Of a DNA stretch of 19,701 nucleotides, positions 1-7,279 are shown piece after piece (positions within the stretch are counted from its first letter, which is position 1; every line of letters starts with the position of its first letter). Under the pieces are notes generated by a model. The model worked only from the letters and a program-made list of their open reading frames with translations, did not search any database and was not told the origin of the DNA. The position numbers and the translations under genes are program-made. Where the stretch lies: assembly GCA_004552305.1 (NCBI GenBank), contig SFOX01000027.1, positions 1 to 19,701 of the forward strand, in the 5' to 3' direction. This DNA is from Subdoligranulum variabile. Its GTDB lineage: Bacteria > Bacillota > Clostridia > Oscillospirales > Ruminococcaceae.

Positions 1-177
1 ACAACAAAAATACGCCACCCCGTAGGGGCGGTCATTGACCGCCCGGCAATTTTGCGGTCGCCGCCAATCCCTTGGCGGGGTGGGGTCACCCCGCCCTACA
101 TTGTAATATAATAAAAAACGTGTCCGCAAAGCGGACACACCAAATCTTAACTCTCCACTCTCCACTCTCAACTCTAT
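1..177 (-). repeat. Composite intergenic repeat (heptads, hairpin, GC palindromes)
   Basis: Read on the minus strand, this copy begins with heptad repeats of the ACTCTNN type (about 144-176), then a hairpin with arms GTGTCCGC and GCGGACAC (120-127 and 131-138, loop AAA), then a T-rich tract. A GC palindrome follows around 74-100, and a second one at 26-44 has arms GGGCGGTC / GACCGCCC. The same order of modules recurs at 5882-5983 and 15889-15989. No coding potential is credible. On the minus strand the hairpin plus T-tract could act as a back-up terminator for the gene ending at 226. Confidence 0.75.
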
Positions 178-185
178 TAAACAAT

Positions 186-223
186 AACCCCGAGGTACGC
201 CTTTACAGGCGCACCTCGGGGTT
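186..223 (-). terminator. Strong hairpin after the GIY-YIG/GNAT gene
   Basis: A 16-base arm at 186-201 pairs with 208-223 with one mismatch, around a 6-base loop. It lies 3 bases beyond the stop codon of the minus-strand gene ending at 226. The following minus-strand bases are only moderately T-rich, so termination may be helped by the second hairpin at 120-138. Confidence 0.75.
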
Positions 224-225
224 GT

Positions 226-1116
226 TTACGCATTCTCCAATACCGCGCGGATCTCCTCATCGGTCAGGCGCTTGCGCACCGGGGCGGGTTCCCCGCTGCC
301 CGGCACCAGCTGCAAGCCCCAATAGGTCAGGTCCAGCCATTGCCCAAACTTGTACCCCGTGCGCTTTTCCACGCCGAACCGGGTAAACCCCAGCGCCTTG
401 TGCAGCGCATCGCTGGGCTTGTTGCCGCCCGTGACCAGCGCGTAGGCGTTGCGGTAGCCCTGCTGCCGCAGCAGCGACAAAAGCGCGGTGTACAGTCGTT
501 TTCCTATCCCCTGCCCCACGGCATCCGGCGCACAGTAGACGGTGGTTTCCACATCCCACGCATAAGCTTCGCGGCTGTGCCAAGGGTGGGCGCAGGCAAA
601 CCCCAGCAGCCGCCCGTCGGCGGTGCGGGCAACCAAAAAGGGCGCGGCGGTCAGCACCTCGGCGATGTTTTGGCGGTATTCCTCCGCCGTGCTGGGCGCG
701 TACTGAAACGTCTGCACCCCGTGGGTCACATACCAGTTGTACAAATCGGCAACGTCGGCGGCGTCGTCAGGGGTTGCCATACGCAGCGTCACGGCGTTGT
801 CGGCAAGCCAGCGGGCAGCCAGCGCCTCTTTTTCGACCTTCGGCAGCTTTTTCACGGCAGCCTCGCGCCTCAGCGCGGCGCTTTTGTCGGCGCAGCGCTC
901 GGCGTAGGTCAGCCGCACGGCGGCAGTGCCGTGGCTTTTGGTGTACTTGGCGCCGCCCTTGCCGCTCTGGTGGGCTTTCAGGCGGCAGGCAAGGTCGTTT
1001 GTCCAGCCGCAGTACAGGCTGCCGTCCGGGCAGCGCAGCAGATACACCCACGCCGTTTCCGGCACCGGGGCGCGGTCGGCGGCGGTGCTGGCGGCAGTTC
1101 CCTGCCCCGGCGTCAT
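226..1116 (-). CDS. GIY-YIG domain fused to GNAT acetyltransferase
   Basis: The 296-residue product joins two domains. Residues about 22-100 are a GIY-YIG domain of the small YhbQ/UPF0213 type: VYLL (24-27) and LYCG (34-37) stand for the two signature strands, followed by the Arg of ACRLKAH and the RREAAVKKLPK segment. Residues about 108-270 are a GNAT domain of the phosphinothricin-acetyltransferase-like type, with the acetyl-CoA loop GQGIGKRL at 201-208 and the late motif ALGFTRFGVEKRTGYK. A C-terminal tail of about 25 residues is unassigned. The start overlaps the stop of the MYG1-family gene as ATGA, indicating translational coupling as last gene of a three-gene operon. Free-standing YhbQ-type proteins are about 90-100 residues, so this is a fusion with a full-length partner. 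Substrate is unknown; domain calls are firm, the joint function is not. Confidence 0.88.
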   Translation of the reverse strand: MTPGQGTAASTAADRAPVPETAWVYLLRCPDGSLYCGWTNDLACRLKAHQSGKGGAKYTKSHGTAAVRLTYAERCADKSAALRREAAVKKLPKVEKEALAARWLADNAVTLRMATPDDAADVADLYNWYVTHGVQTFQYAPSTAEEYRQNIAEVLTAAPFLVARTADGRLLGFACAHPWHSREAYAWDVETTVYCAPDAVGQGIGKRLYTALLSLLRQQGYRNAYALVTGGNKPSDALHKALGFTRFGVEKRTGYKFGQWLDLTYWGLQLVPGSGEPAPVRKRLTDEEIRAVLENA

Positions 1117-1946
1117 TCGCTTACCGGGCGTCCAGCGGCGCGCAGGGTGTGGCGGCAGGCTTCAATGGCGTTCGCCTTGTCGTCGGCGGTGATCAAAAAC
1201 CGGCTGGGGTGGCAGAACCGCAGCCCCAACCCGCTGACGCGGCGCAGCTCCTCCTCGGGACGCCCCGCCCACGCCGGGGGGAACGGCAGCTTGCTGCGCT
1301 TGGTGCGGTGGTCGGTCACGCACTGCGCGCTGTACCCGCCGCGCTGGCTGGGGTAGACGACAAACAGCGCATCGGTCTTGTACAGACCGTTTTTCCACGG
1401 CATATAGGCGGGCAGCACAACGATGCCGTCACGCATATTGGCGTAGGCGCGGCGCACGGCGTCGTCGGCGCGGTTGACGGCGTTGGCGGCGGCGATCTCG
1501 TTTTCCAGAATCTGCTTGGCAACAGCGACCGCCCGCAGGAAGCAGGCGTCGGGGTCGTCCTTGGAATCCCACAGCGGGTTAAAGCTGCCGATGGCGTCCG
1601 CCAGCGAGTTCTGCTCGCCGGTGTTGTCGTTCAGATCCAGCGGCTGGATGAAATTTTCGTCCATAAGGCGGGCTTGATGCTCGCCCACCAGCTGCGCGCC
1701 CAGCACCCGCCACAAAAGACCGAATGCGGCATACGGGGTGCCGTTGGCGCGGGTTTCGCGCGGCTCGCTGTGGTGGTCAAACAGACCGCCGCCGACGTCA
1801 TAAACGATGCCGTCAAAGTCGTCCGGCACGGTAAAGCCGCGGACGATTTGGATATCAGGGCGCAGAATTTGCAGCAGCGCGGTGGAAAAAACATCGTCTG
1901 CGTGAAATTTTCCGCCGTGGGTAAAGCCTTTTGCGGGGATTTTCAT
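1113..1946 (-). CDS. MYG1-family (UPF0160) metal-dependent protein
   Basis: The 277-residue product carries the hallmarks of the MYG1 family: FTHGGKFHADDVF near the N-terminus (HADD at 15-18) and VGGGLFDHHS at 51-60, a DHH-like metal site. Eukaryotic MYG1 has been described as an exonuclease; bacterial members are usually annotated as metal-dependent hydrolases without known substrate. The C-terminal segment GLGLRFCHPSRFL fits the conserved end of the family. Length is at the short end of the family. An AAGGAG ribosome binding site lies just upstream, overlapping the stop of the phosphodiesterase gene 13 bases away. The downstream GIY-YIG/GNAT gene overlaps by 4 bases. Together with the phosphodiesterase and the nuclease-like fusion this gives an operon of phosphoester or nucleic-acid enzymes, though a common pathway is only an inference. 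Confidence 0.88.
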   Translation of the reverse strand: MKIPAKGFTHGGKFHADDVFSTALLQILRPDIQIVRGFTVPDDFDGIVYDVGGGLFDHHSEPRETRANGTPYAAFGLLWRVLGAQLVGEHQARLMDENFIQPLDLNDNTGEQNSLADAIGSFNPLWDSKDDPDACFLRAVAVAKQILENEIAAANAVNRADDAVRRAYANMRDGIVVLPAYMPWKNGLYKTDALFVVYPSQRGGYSAQCVTDHRTKRSKLPFPPAWAGRPEEELRRVSGLGLRFCHPSRFLITADDKANAIEACRHTLRAAGRPVSE

Positions 1947-1959
1947 AGCAATGCTCCTT

Positions 1960-2505
1960 TTATACAGTCAGGGTGTGGTACACCGTACCGTCGAGGTGTT
2001 TCCAGGTAAAAACGCTGCCGTCCAGCAGCAGGTAGCCGTGGGGCGTGTTCTCCTTCGGGATGGACACCGAGCCGGGGTTCAGGTAATAATTGTCCATACC
2101 AAAGGGCTGCCACGCGGGGACGTGGGTATGCCCGTGCAGCAGGATATCGCCGGGCTGCAGCGGCGGCAGATGGGCGGTGTTGTAGTGGTGTCCGTGGGTG
2201 GCGTAAATCAGCCGCCCGCCGGATTCCAGCAGCGCGTAGTCCGCCAGAATGGGGAATTCCAGCACCATCTGGTCCACCTCGCCGTCGCAGTTGCCGCGCA
2301 CGCAGAACAGTTCGGTCTTGCGGGCGTTCAGCATCGCCAGCACCTCCTTGGGCGCGTAGGCGGGCGGCAGGTCGTTGCGCGGACCGTGGTACAGGATATC
2401 GCCCAACAGCAGCAGCCGGGGGCGGTTTTCGCGGTTGTGGGCGGTCAGCAGGTCGCGGCAGTACCCCGCCGCACCGTGGATATCGGATGCAATCATCAAT
2501 TTCAT
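1960..2505 (-). CDS. yfcE: YfcE/MJ0936-type metallophosphoesterase
   Basis: The 181-residue protein has the calcineurin-like phosphoesterase motifs in order: SDIHG (Asp8, His10), LGDILYHGP, RGNCD, THGHHYN and GHTHVP, followed by LNPGSVSIPK, which is typical of the small YfcE / MJ0936 family. E. coli YfcE is a Mn-dependent phosphodiesterase acting on artificial substrates; the natural substrate is unknown. I chose the ATG at 2505, because a GTG 12 bases further upstream would put the start inside the GAGGA ribosome binding site (2511-2515). It is the first gene of an operon with the MYG1-family and GIY-YIG/GNAT genes. A candidate promoter lies at 2531-2560. Confidence 0.9.
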   Translation of the reverse strand: MKLMIASDIHGAAGYCRDLLTAHNRENRPRLLLLGDILYHGPRNDLPPAYAPKEVLAMLNARKTELFCVRGNCDGEVDQMVLEFPILADYALLESGGRLIYATHGHHYNTAHLPPLQPGDILLHGHTHVPAWQPFGMDNYYLNPGSVSIPKENTPHGYLLLDGSVFTWKHLDGTVYHTLTV

Positions 2506-2530
2506 AGGTTTCCTCACAATCTATCACCCT

Positions 2531-2560
2531 ATTTTACCGCGAAACGGGGGCGAAATGCAA
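2531..2560 (-). promoter_or_regulatory. Candidate promoter of the yfcE operon
   Basis: On the minus strand TTGCAT (2555-2560) and TAAAAT (2531-2536) are separated by 18 bases, about 26 bases upstream of the ATG. It fits a housekeeping sigma promoter, though neither hexamer is a perfect match. Confidence 0.5.
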
Positions 2561-2599
2561 GTGCTGCGGTGGGAAATGTTGCGGGGAATTGCGGGGACA

Positions 2600-2718
2600 A
2601 AAGCCTTCCCCTTGGGGGGGGAAGGTGGCGCGGAACGCGCCGGATGAGGGGGTAATGTCCGGCAGGTTTCCCCTCATCCGTCACCTGCGGTGACAGCTTC
2701 CCCCAGAGGGGGAAGCCA
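2600..2718. repeat. MITE-like palindromic element (CCTTCCCC type)
   Basis: The element starts with AAGCCTTCCCC...GGGGAAGG and ends with CTTCCCCC...GGGGGAAGCC, so each end is itself a small hairpin. Inside, GGATGAGGGG is mirrored by CCCCTCATCC. A second full copy lies at 14188-14312 and partial copies at 11719-11765, 15721-15746 and 19572-19600. There is no ORF. It looks like a non-autonomous miniature element that folds as a long imperfect cruciform. Confidence 0.75.
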
Positions 2719-2822
2719 TAGATGCGGTTTACCCGCAAGTTTCGCGTTGCCGTAAAGTCGCGGGCGGGGCTTGCCCCGCCCCCTACCGCGCAGCATATTT
2801 TTATTGCCCCGCCCCCCGCCGC
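2719..2822. repeat. REP-like module with GC palindrome
   Basis: The module begins with TGCGGTTTACCCG, runs through an imperfect spacer and ends in the 20-base perfect palindrome-with-spacer at 2762-2781 (arms GGGCGGGGC / GCCCCGCCC, spacer TT), followed by CCTACCGCGCAGCA. The same order of modules is found at 6066-6190, 6323-6447 and, inverted, at 15750-15826. Confidence 0.65.
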
Positions 2823-2826
2823 GCAA

Positions 2827-2865
2827 AACACCCCCTGCTGCCCATAACAGGCGGCAGGGGGTGTT
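2827..2865 (-). terminator. Terminator of the cyclophilin operon
   Basis: Twelve-base arms (2827-2838 and 2854-2865) pair perfectly. On the minus strand the hairpin is followed by a short T-run just past its base. It lies 20 bases beyond the cyclophilin stop. Confidence 0.85.
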
Positions 2866-2884
2866 GTTATAAGTCAAAATGCAA

Positions 2885-3355
2885 TCAGACGATTTCCACT
2901 TTTTCCATAACCACGGGGGTGCGGGGCTTGTCGTTCCAGTCGGTGGCGACGGCGGCAATCTTATCCACAACCTCCATGCCGGACACAACGTGACCGAACG
3001 CGGCATAGCCGCCGTCCAGATGCGGGGCGTCCTGATGCATGATAAAGAACTGGCTGCCTGCCGAGTTGGGGTCCATCGCGCGTGCCATGCTGATAACGCC
3101 GCGGGTGTGCTTGAGGGGGTTGGCTACGCCGTTTTGGGCAAACTCGCCCTTGATGTTCCAGCCGGGACCGCCGGTGCCGTTGCCCTTGGGGCAGCCGCCC
3201 TGAATCATAAAGCCGGGGATCACACGGTGGAAGGTCAGCCCGTTGTAAAAGCCCTGCTTGACCAGCTTTTCAAAGTTTTCGCAGGTGATGGGGGCAGCGG
3301 CGTGGTCCAGCTCAATGTCGATGGTCTTGCCGTTTTGCATGGTGATACGAATCAT
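2885..3355 (-). CDS. Cyclophilin-type peptidyl-prolyl cis-trans isomerase
   Basis: The 156-residue protein is a single cyclophilin domain. It has FHRVIPGFMIQGG with catalytic Arg44, the GTGGPGW loop, SQFFI and HLDGGYAAFGHV. It catalyses cis-trans isomerisation of X-Pro bonds during protein folding. There is no signal peptide or lipobox, so it should be cytoplasmic, and the length is normal for a small bacterial cyclophilin. The start overlaps the stop of the upstream phospholipase-like gene as ATGA, so the two are translationally coupled. It is followed by a strong terminator. The family call is secure; specific clients are unknown. Confidence 0.96.
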   Translation of the reverse strand: MIRITMQNGKTIDIELDHAAAPITCENFEKLVKQGFYNGLTFHRVIPGFMIQGGCPKGNGTGGPGWNIKGEFAQNGVANPLKHTRGVISMARAMDPNSAGSQFFIMHQDAPHLDGGYAAFGHVVSGMEVVDKIAAVATDWNDKPRTPVVMEKVEIV

Positions 3356-4275
3356 ACTTCATTCTCCTTTTGGGTTGTATTTTCGGGGTCGCTTGCCGGG
3401 GTGGCAATGCCCGCCGTATAGCTCATACTGCCGATATGCTGCCGCAGCTCGTCCGCGCTCAGGCGGTCGCCCCAGAACAGCAGCGCGGCGCTCATATACT
3501 GCTCGCACCGCTGCTGCGCGCGGGGCAGCAACCCGCGCACGCCGCCGTCATACACCGCGCCGGTAAAGGGGTCTTTCCAGCGGTCGGGCAGATCCTCGGA
3601 CAATTCGCAGGGCGTAACGTGTCCCATGATCATACCCTTTTTGCCGAAAAGCGGCTCGACCGCCTTAAAAAATCCGCGTACTACCGGGCTTTCGGTGGCA
3701 AAAAGCCCCCGCAGCTTGTAGATATGGTAAAACGCATCGGCGATGTATTCGGGGCTGATCTCCTCGCCATACACCTCGCGCAGGCTGTCGCGCAGCAGCG
3801 TGATAATGTCCGAAAGCTCCTCGCCCACGGGCAGGGGGCTGACGTCCTCCACGTTGACGGCGCCGCTGCCGGTGTCCTGCCGGTACAGCGTCGAGTCCAG
3901 CCCGATCTCCAAAAAGCCGTGTCCGCCGGGCTGCGCGTAGGGCTTGCCCTCCTCGCACATGGCAAAGACAAAGGGGTGCATCACGGTGTCGGCGGCATAG
4001 TGGCACAAAAAGCCCAGCACATACTCCATCTGCGGGCGGGTGCGGACGTGCCTGCACAGGCTGAACAGAAAATCGCCTGTCTTTTCCTCGTGCATACGGT
4101 TGCCAAGACCGATCAGGTCATAGCGGCGCTTGGCGCGTTTTTTCCACACTTCAAAGCAGAAAAAGCTGTCCGGTCCATTGGCACCGGCGGCAAAGGCAGC
4201 CGGGTACCATATTTTGCAGCGGATCGCCGCAGCCGCCAACCGCGCCGTACGCACATGGGTGTAGCCTTCGGGCAT
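3352..4275 (-). CDS. Zn-dependent phospholipase C-like protein
   Basis: The 307-residue product matches the Zn_dep_PLPC family (bacterial phospholipase C / alpha-toxin fold). Candidate zinc ligands appear in the expected order: His7 (YTHV), Asp36 (GANGPDSF), His62 (NRMHEE), His92, Asp96 and His100 (FLCHYAADTVMHP), then His119, Glu123 and Asp127 (GHGFLEIGLD). No signal peptide is visible, unlike the secreted toxins; such leaderless homologues are common in clostridia and their substrates are unknown. It has its own consensus promoter (TTGACA-17-TACAAT at 4314-4342) and an AGGAAG ribosome binding site. The cyclophilin gene overlaps its stop by 4 bases. Fold and metal site are well supported; phospholipase activity is only inferred. 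Confidence 0.85.
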   Translation of the reverse strand: MPEGYTHVRTARLAAAAIRCKIWYPAAFAAGANGPDSFFCFEVWKKRAKRRYDLIGLGNRMHEEKTGDFLFSLCRHVRTRPQMEYVLGFLCHYAADTVMHPFVFAMCEEGKPYAQPGGHGFLEIGLDSTLYRQDTGSGAVNVEDVSPLPVGEELSDIITLLRDSLREVYGEEISPEYIADAFYHIYKLRGLFATESPVVRGFFKAVEPLFGKKGMIMGHVTPCELSEDLPDRWKDPFTGAVYDGGVRGLLPRAQQRCEQYMSAALLFWGDRLSADELRQHIGSMSYTAGIATPASDPENTTQKENEV

Positions 4276-4313
4276 GGTATTGTCACTTCCTACATTTACA
4301 GTATAGCCCTACT

Positions 4314-4342
4314 ATTGTAGACGTTTGCGGGCAAATTGTCAA
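4314..4342 (-). promoter_or_regulatory. Consensus promoter of the phospholipase/cyclophilin operon
   Basis: On the minus strand TTGACA (4337-4342) and TACAAT (4314-4319) are exactly 17 bases apart, about 38 bases upstream of the ATG at 4275. This is a near-perfect vegetative promoter. Confidence 0.85.
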
Positions 4343-4349
4343 ACCCTAA

Positions 4350-4361
4350 GGCAATACCGCA
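4350..4361 (+). repeat. Solo GGCAAYACCGCA motif
   Basis: GGCAATACCGCA here equals the outer end of the 174-base element at 9776-9949 but stands alone. It lies 4 bases beyond the stop codon of the MFS gene. Another solo copy is at 10681-10692. Confidence 0.55.
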
Positions 4362-4365
4362 CCGC

Positions 4366-5733
4366 TCAGATTTTGCGGCTGTCGCCCTGCAGGGTCTTAG
4401 GCAGCACAAAGAAATACAGCGCCGCGCCCGCCAGGATAATTAAAATCACCGACAAAATGCCGTAGGGACCGGCGGCGCGGTTGATGGCATCCACCTGCTC
4501 GGCGGTGGCGGTGGCGGCGGTCAGCCCCTGTGCCGCCAGCATCCGGGCGGACGCCAGCGCGCTTACGCCGCCCACCAGCGTGGGACCCAGAATGGACGAA
4601 AACTTGCCGAAGATATCAAAAAAGCCGAAGAACTCGCCGCTGCGGTCCTTGTCGGGAATCAGCTTGCCGAACATCGAGCGGCTCAGCGCCTGAATACCGC
4701 CCTGGCTGGTGGCGCACAGCACCGCCAGCACCCAGAACTGCCACAGGCTGTTCATAAAAAACGCAAAGATGCAGATGAAGGAGTACACGCCGATACCCAC
4801 GCCCACCATAACGCGGGCGCCGAATTTTGCCGCCAGCTTCATATACAATAGGCAGAAGGGCAGCCCCAGCACCTGCACCAGCAGCAGCGCCAGCAGCATA
4901 CCGGCGGAATCCAGCCCCAGGTTGGTGCCGTAGCTTGTGGACATACTGATGATGGTATGTACGCCGTCAATGTAGAAAAAGTACGCTACAATGAACACCA
5001 GCATCGGCTTGTCGGCGGCAATTTCCTGGATGGTCGTAAACACGTTTTTGATGCTGCGCCCCACATCGCCCTTTTCGTAGGGCTTGCCGGTGGTCTGCTT
5101 GCAGTTTTTCAGCAGCGGCAAACTGAACGCCAGCCACCACACGGCGGTAAAGCCAAAGATAAAGGCAAGGCAGGTCAGCATCGGCACGCCCACGGCGTTC
5201 ATGATCAGGAAAATCAGCAGCGGAATTGTCGAGCCGCCGATATAGCCCAGCCCGTAGCCCAGCGTGGAAACCGAGTCCATGCGGTCCTCGGTGGTGACGT
5301 CGGTCAAGAAGGCGTCGTAGTAAATGCAGCTGGCGTCAAAGCCGATGGTGCTTAAAATGTACAGCACCAGCACCAGCATCGTGACCTTGGACGCCGCCGC
5401 GGGTGAGGAGGTGAAATCCATCAGCGGGGTGAATGCCAACCCGGCGACCGACACCACGCCCAGCAGCAAAAACGCCGTGAACAGCTTTTTGCGCATACCG
5501 CGGATATCGCCGAACACGCCCAGAAACGGTGCGGACAAGGCAACAATGGCCATGGCAATGCTGGTGGCGTAGCCCCAGATGGACATACTGGAAACGCTGT
5601 CGGCGGTGCATTCCGCCACCGAGTTGAAGAAGATCGGCAGAATGGTGACGACAATGACCGAGTGCGCACTGTTCGCCCAGTCGTACATCATCCAGCTAAG
5701 CTCCTGCTTGGTGAATTTTTTTAAAAAGCCCAT
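4366..5733 (-). CDS. UMF1/Atg22-type MFS transporter
   Basis: The 455-residue protein is a 12-helix major facilitator of the UMF1 (Atg22-like) branch. The N-terminal signature WMMYDWANSAHSVIVVTILP is typical, and long hydrophobic segments continue to the C-terminus (FVLPKTLQG). A loop around residues 210-230 is rich in Lys and separates the two halves. The substrate is not known for the bacterial members; efflux of amino acids or small metabolites has been suggested for the yeast relative. The start is supported by a GGGAGG ribosome binding site and by a promoter at 5781-5809. It is transcribed alone. There is no clear terminator after it. Confidence 0.9.
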   Translation of the reverse strand: MGFLKKFTKQELSWMMYDWANSAHSVIVVTILPIFFNSVAECTADSVSSMSIWGYATSIAMAIVALSAPFLGVFGDIRGMRKKLFTAFLLLGVVSVAGLAFTPLMDFTSSPAAASKVTMLVLVLYILSTIGFDASCIYYDAFLTDVTTEDRMDSVSTLGYGLGYIGGSTIPLLIFLIMNAVGVPMLTCLAFIFGFTAVWWLAFSLPLLKNCKQTTGKPYEKGDVGRSIKNVFTTIQEIAADKPMLVFIVAYFFYIDGVHTIISMSTSYGTNLGLDSAGMLLALLLVQVLGLPFCLLYMKLAAKFGARVMVGVGIGVYSFICIFAFFMNSLWQFWVLAVLCATSQGGIQALSRSMFGKLIPDKDRSGEFFGFFDIFGKFSSILGPTLVGGVSALASARMLAAQGLTAATATAEQVDAINRAAGPYGILSVILIILAGAALYFFVLPKTLQGDSRKI

Positions 5734-5780
5734 AGATCGAGCCTCCCTCTTACATTTTGAGATTAGACGGATACAAAATT

Positions 5781-5809
5781 ATTGTACCATTTTAGCCGTG
5801 CAAAAACAA
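5781..5809 (-). promoter_or_regulatory. Promoter of the MFS gene
   Basis: On the minus strand TTGTTT (5804-5809) and TACAAT (5781-5786) are 17 bases apart. The -35 hexamer lies inside the T-tract of the hairpin at 5811-5842. Confidence 0.7.
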
Positions 5810-5810
5810 C

Positions 5811-5842
5811 ACGCCCCGCCTGCCTTTCGGTAAGCGGGGCGT
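5811..5842 (-). terminator. Hairpin terminator upstream of the MFS gene
   Basis: Nine-base perfect arms (ACGCCCCGC, 5811-5819; GCGGGGCGT, 5834-5842) with a 14-base loop. On the minus strand it is followed within 3 bases by a T-tract. It would stop transcripts arriving from the methyltransferase operon. Confidence 0.7.
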
Positions 5843-5881
5843 AAAATTTTTGTCATATTTTTGCAGCAAAATGACAGTGTA

Positions 5882-5957
5882 CAGAGTGGAGAGTTGAGAG
5901 TTTAGAGTTAAGATAAGGTGTGTCCGCTGCGCGGACACGTTTTTATTATAGTGCCAT
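5882..5957 (+). repeat. Heptad tract plus hairpin (composite repeat)
   Basis: About four AGAGTTN heptads at 5883-5910 are followed by a hairpin with arms GTGTCCGC (5920-5927) and GCGGACAC (5931-5938) and a T-tract. It leads directly into the GC palindrome of the tandem repeat beginning at 5958. Related copies are at 1-177, 11653-11708 and 15923-15989. No gene is present. Confidence 0.75.
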
Positions 5958-6206
5958 GTAGGGCGGGGTGACCCCACCCCGCCGGGGTGTTTTGCGATAA
6001 CCGCAAAATTTTGTGATGACAGGGAAATATCGGCAGGTTTGTAGGGGACGCATATATGCGTCCCGTGCGGTTTACCCGTTAGTTCGCATTACCGGGATGA
6101 TTGCAACAGGCGGCCTATATGCCGCCCCTACGGATGACCCGTTATATTCATTATAATATACGGTCGCGGGCGGGGCGTGCCCCGCCCCTACCGCAAAAGG
6201 ATTTTT
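5958..6206. repeat. Tandem repeat, copy A (257-base period)
   Basis: This 249-base unit is repeated at 6215-6463 with 10 base differences. It contains four palindromes: one at the start (GGCGGGGT / ACCCCGCC), one at 6045-6064 (GGGACG CATATATG CGTCCC), one near 6110-6128 (GGCGGC...GCCGCC) and one at 6168-6187 (GGGCGGGGC / GCCCCGCCC). Between them lie CGGTTTACCCG and an A/T-rich stretch. No credible ORF. Confidence 0.9.
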
Positions 6207-6214
6207 ATTGTCCC

Positions 6215-6463
6215 GTAGGGCGGGGTGACCCCACCCCGCCGGGGTGTTTTGCGATAACCGCAAAATTTTGTGATGACAGGGAAATACCGGCAGGTTTGTA
6301 GGGAACGGTCTTGACCGTCCCGTGCGGTTTACCCGTTAGTTCGCATTACCGGGATGATTGCAACGGGCGGCCTATATGCCGCCCCTACGGATGACCCGTT
6401 ATATTCATTATAATATACGGTCGCGGGCGGGGCGTGCCCCGCCCCTACCGCAAAAGGATTTTT
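6215..6463. repeat. Tandem repeat, copy B, abutting a stop codon
   Basis: Copy B has the same length as copy A. Three single changes lie outside the 6302-6321 palindrome core; inside it, GTCTTGAC (6308-6315) replaces CATATATG. The identity ends on the last base of the stop codon of the methyltransferase gene (6463-6465), so the repeat reaches exactly to the gene. Confidence 0.9.
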
Positions 6464-7275
6464 CACTCGCAGAGCTGATAAAACACCACCGCCCCGGCGG
6501 CGGCAACGTTGAGGGAGTCCACGCCGTGGCGCATCGGGATCATCACCGTGTAGTCGCACCGGGCAATCGTCGTTTTCGCCAGACCGTCGCCCTCGGTGCC
6601 CAGCACCACCGCCAGCTTTTCCTCGCGCTGCAGGGCGGGGTCGCGCACGCTGACGGCACGGTCATCCAGCGCCATGGCGGCGGTCTTAAAGCCCAGGGCG
6701 TGCAGCGCGTCCATGCCCCCGGCGGGCCAGCAATCCAGCCGCGCCCACGGGATCTGAAATACCGTACCCATACTCACGCGCACGGCGCGGCGGTACAGCG
6801 GGTCGCAGCATCCGGGCGAAAGCAGCACGCCGTCCATGCCCAGCGCTGCCGCGCTGCGGAAAATCGCGCCGATGTTGGTGGAATCCACAATGTTTTCCAG
6901 CACGGCAACGCGGCGGGCGTTTTGGCAGACCTCAGTCACCGTGCGCGGGGCGGGGCGGCGCATGGCGCACAGCACGCCGCGGGTCAGCGTGTAGCCGGTC
7001 AGCTGCTGCAGCACCGCGCGGTCGGCGGTATACACCGGCACATCGGGGCAGCGCGCCAGCACGGCGGCGGCAGACCCCGCAATGTGCGGGCGCTCCATTA
7101 AAAAGGAAAGCGGCTCACACCCGGCGTCCAGCGCCGTGCCGATGACCTTGGGACTTTCGGCAATAAAAATTCCCTTTTCCGGCTCGGCGCGGCTGCGCAG
7201 GGCGTTTTCGGTCAGGCGGGCATACACGTCCAGCTCCGGGGCAGATATTTGCGTAACTTCGATGATTTTCGGCAT
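6463..7275 (-). CDS. SpoU/TrmH-family RNA 2'-O-methyltransferase
   Basis: The 270-residue protein has an N-terminal RNA-binding substrate domain and a C-terminal SPOUT domain. The three family motifs are visible: ENIVDSTNIGAIFRSAAALG (motif 1), VVLGTEGDGLA (motif 2) and IPMRHGVDSLNVAAAGA (motif 3), which form the knotted SAM site. It should 2'-O-methylate a ribose in tRNA or rRNA; the target cannot be read from sequence. I take the ATG at 7275, where MPKIIEV follows an AAGGAG site, rather than an upstream in-frame start that would overlap the preceding small gene. It is the last gene of a three-gene operon, starting 4 bases after the 56-residue ORF. The stop codon touches repeat copy B. Confidence 0.93.
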   Translation of the reverse strand: MPKIIEVTQISAPELDVYARLTENALRSRAEPEKGIFIAESPKVIGTALDAGCEPLSFLMERPHIAGSAAAVLARCPDVPVYTADRAVLQQLTGYTLTRGVLCAMRRPAPRTVTEVCQNARRVAVLENIVDSTNIGAIFRSAAALGMDGVLLSPGCCDPLYRRAVRVSMGTVFQIPWARLDCWPAGGMDALHALGFKTAAMALDDRAVSVRDPALQREEKLAVVLGTEGDGLAKTTIARCDYTVMIPMRHGVDSLNVAAAGAVVFYQLCE

Positions 7276-7279
7276 AAGC

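Noticed and set aside
72..386. Plus-strand ORF over the first repeat
   Set aside because: It reads through the hairpin, heptads and terminator and into the antisense of the GIY-YIG/GNAT gene.
5882..6463. CRISPR array
   Set aside because: The repeats are long, tandem and palindromic with no regular spacers, and no cas gene is near.
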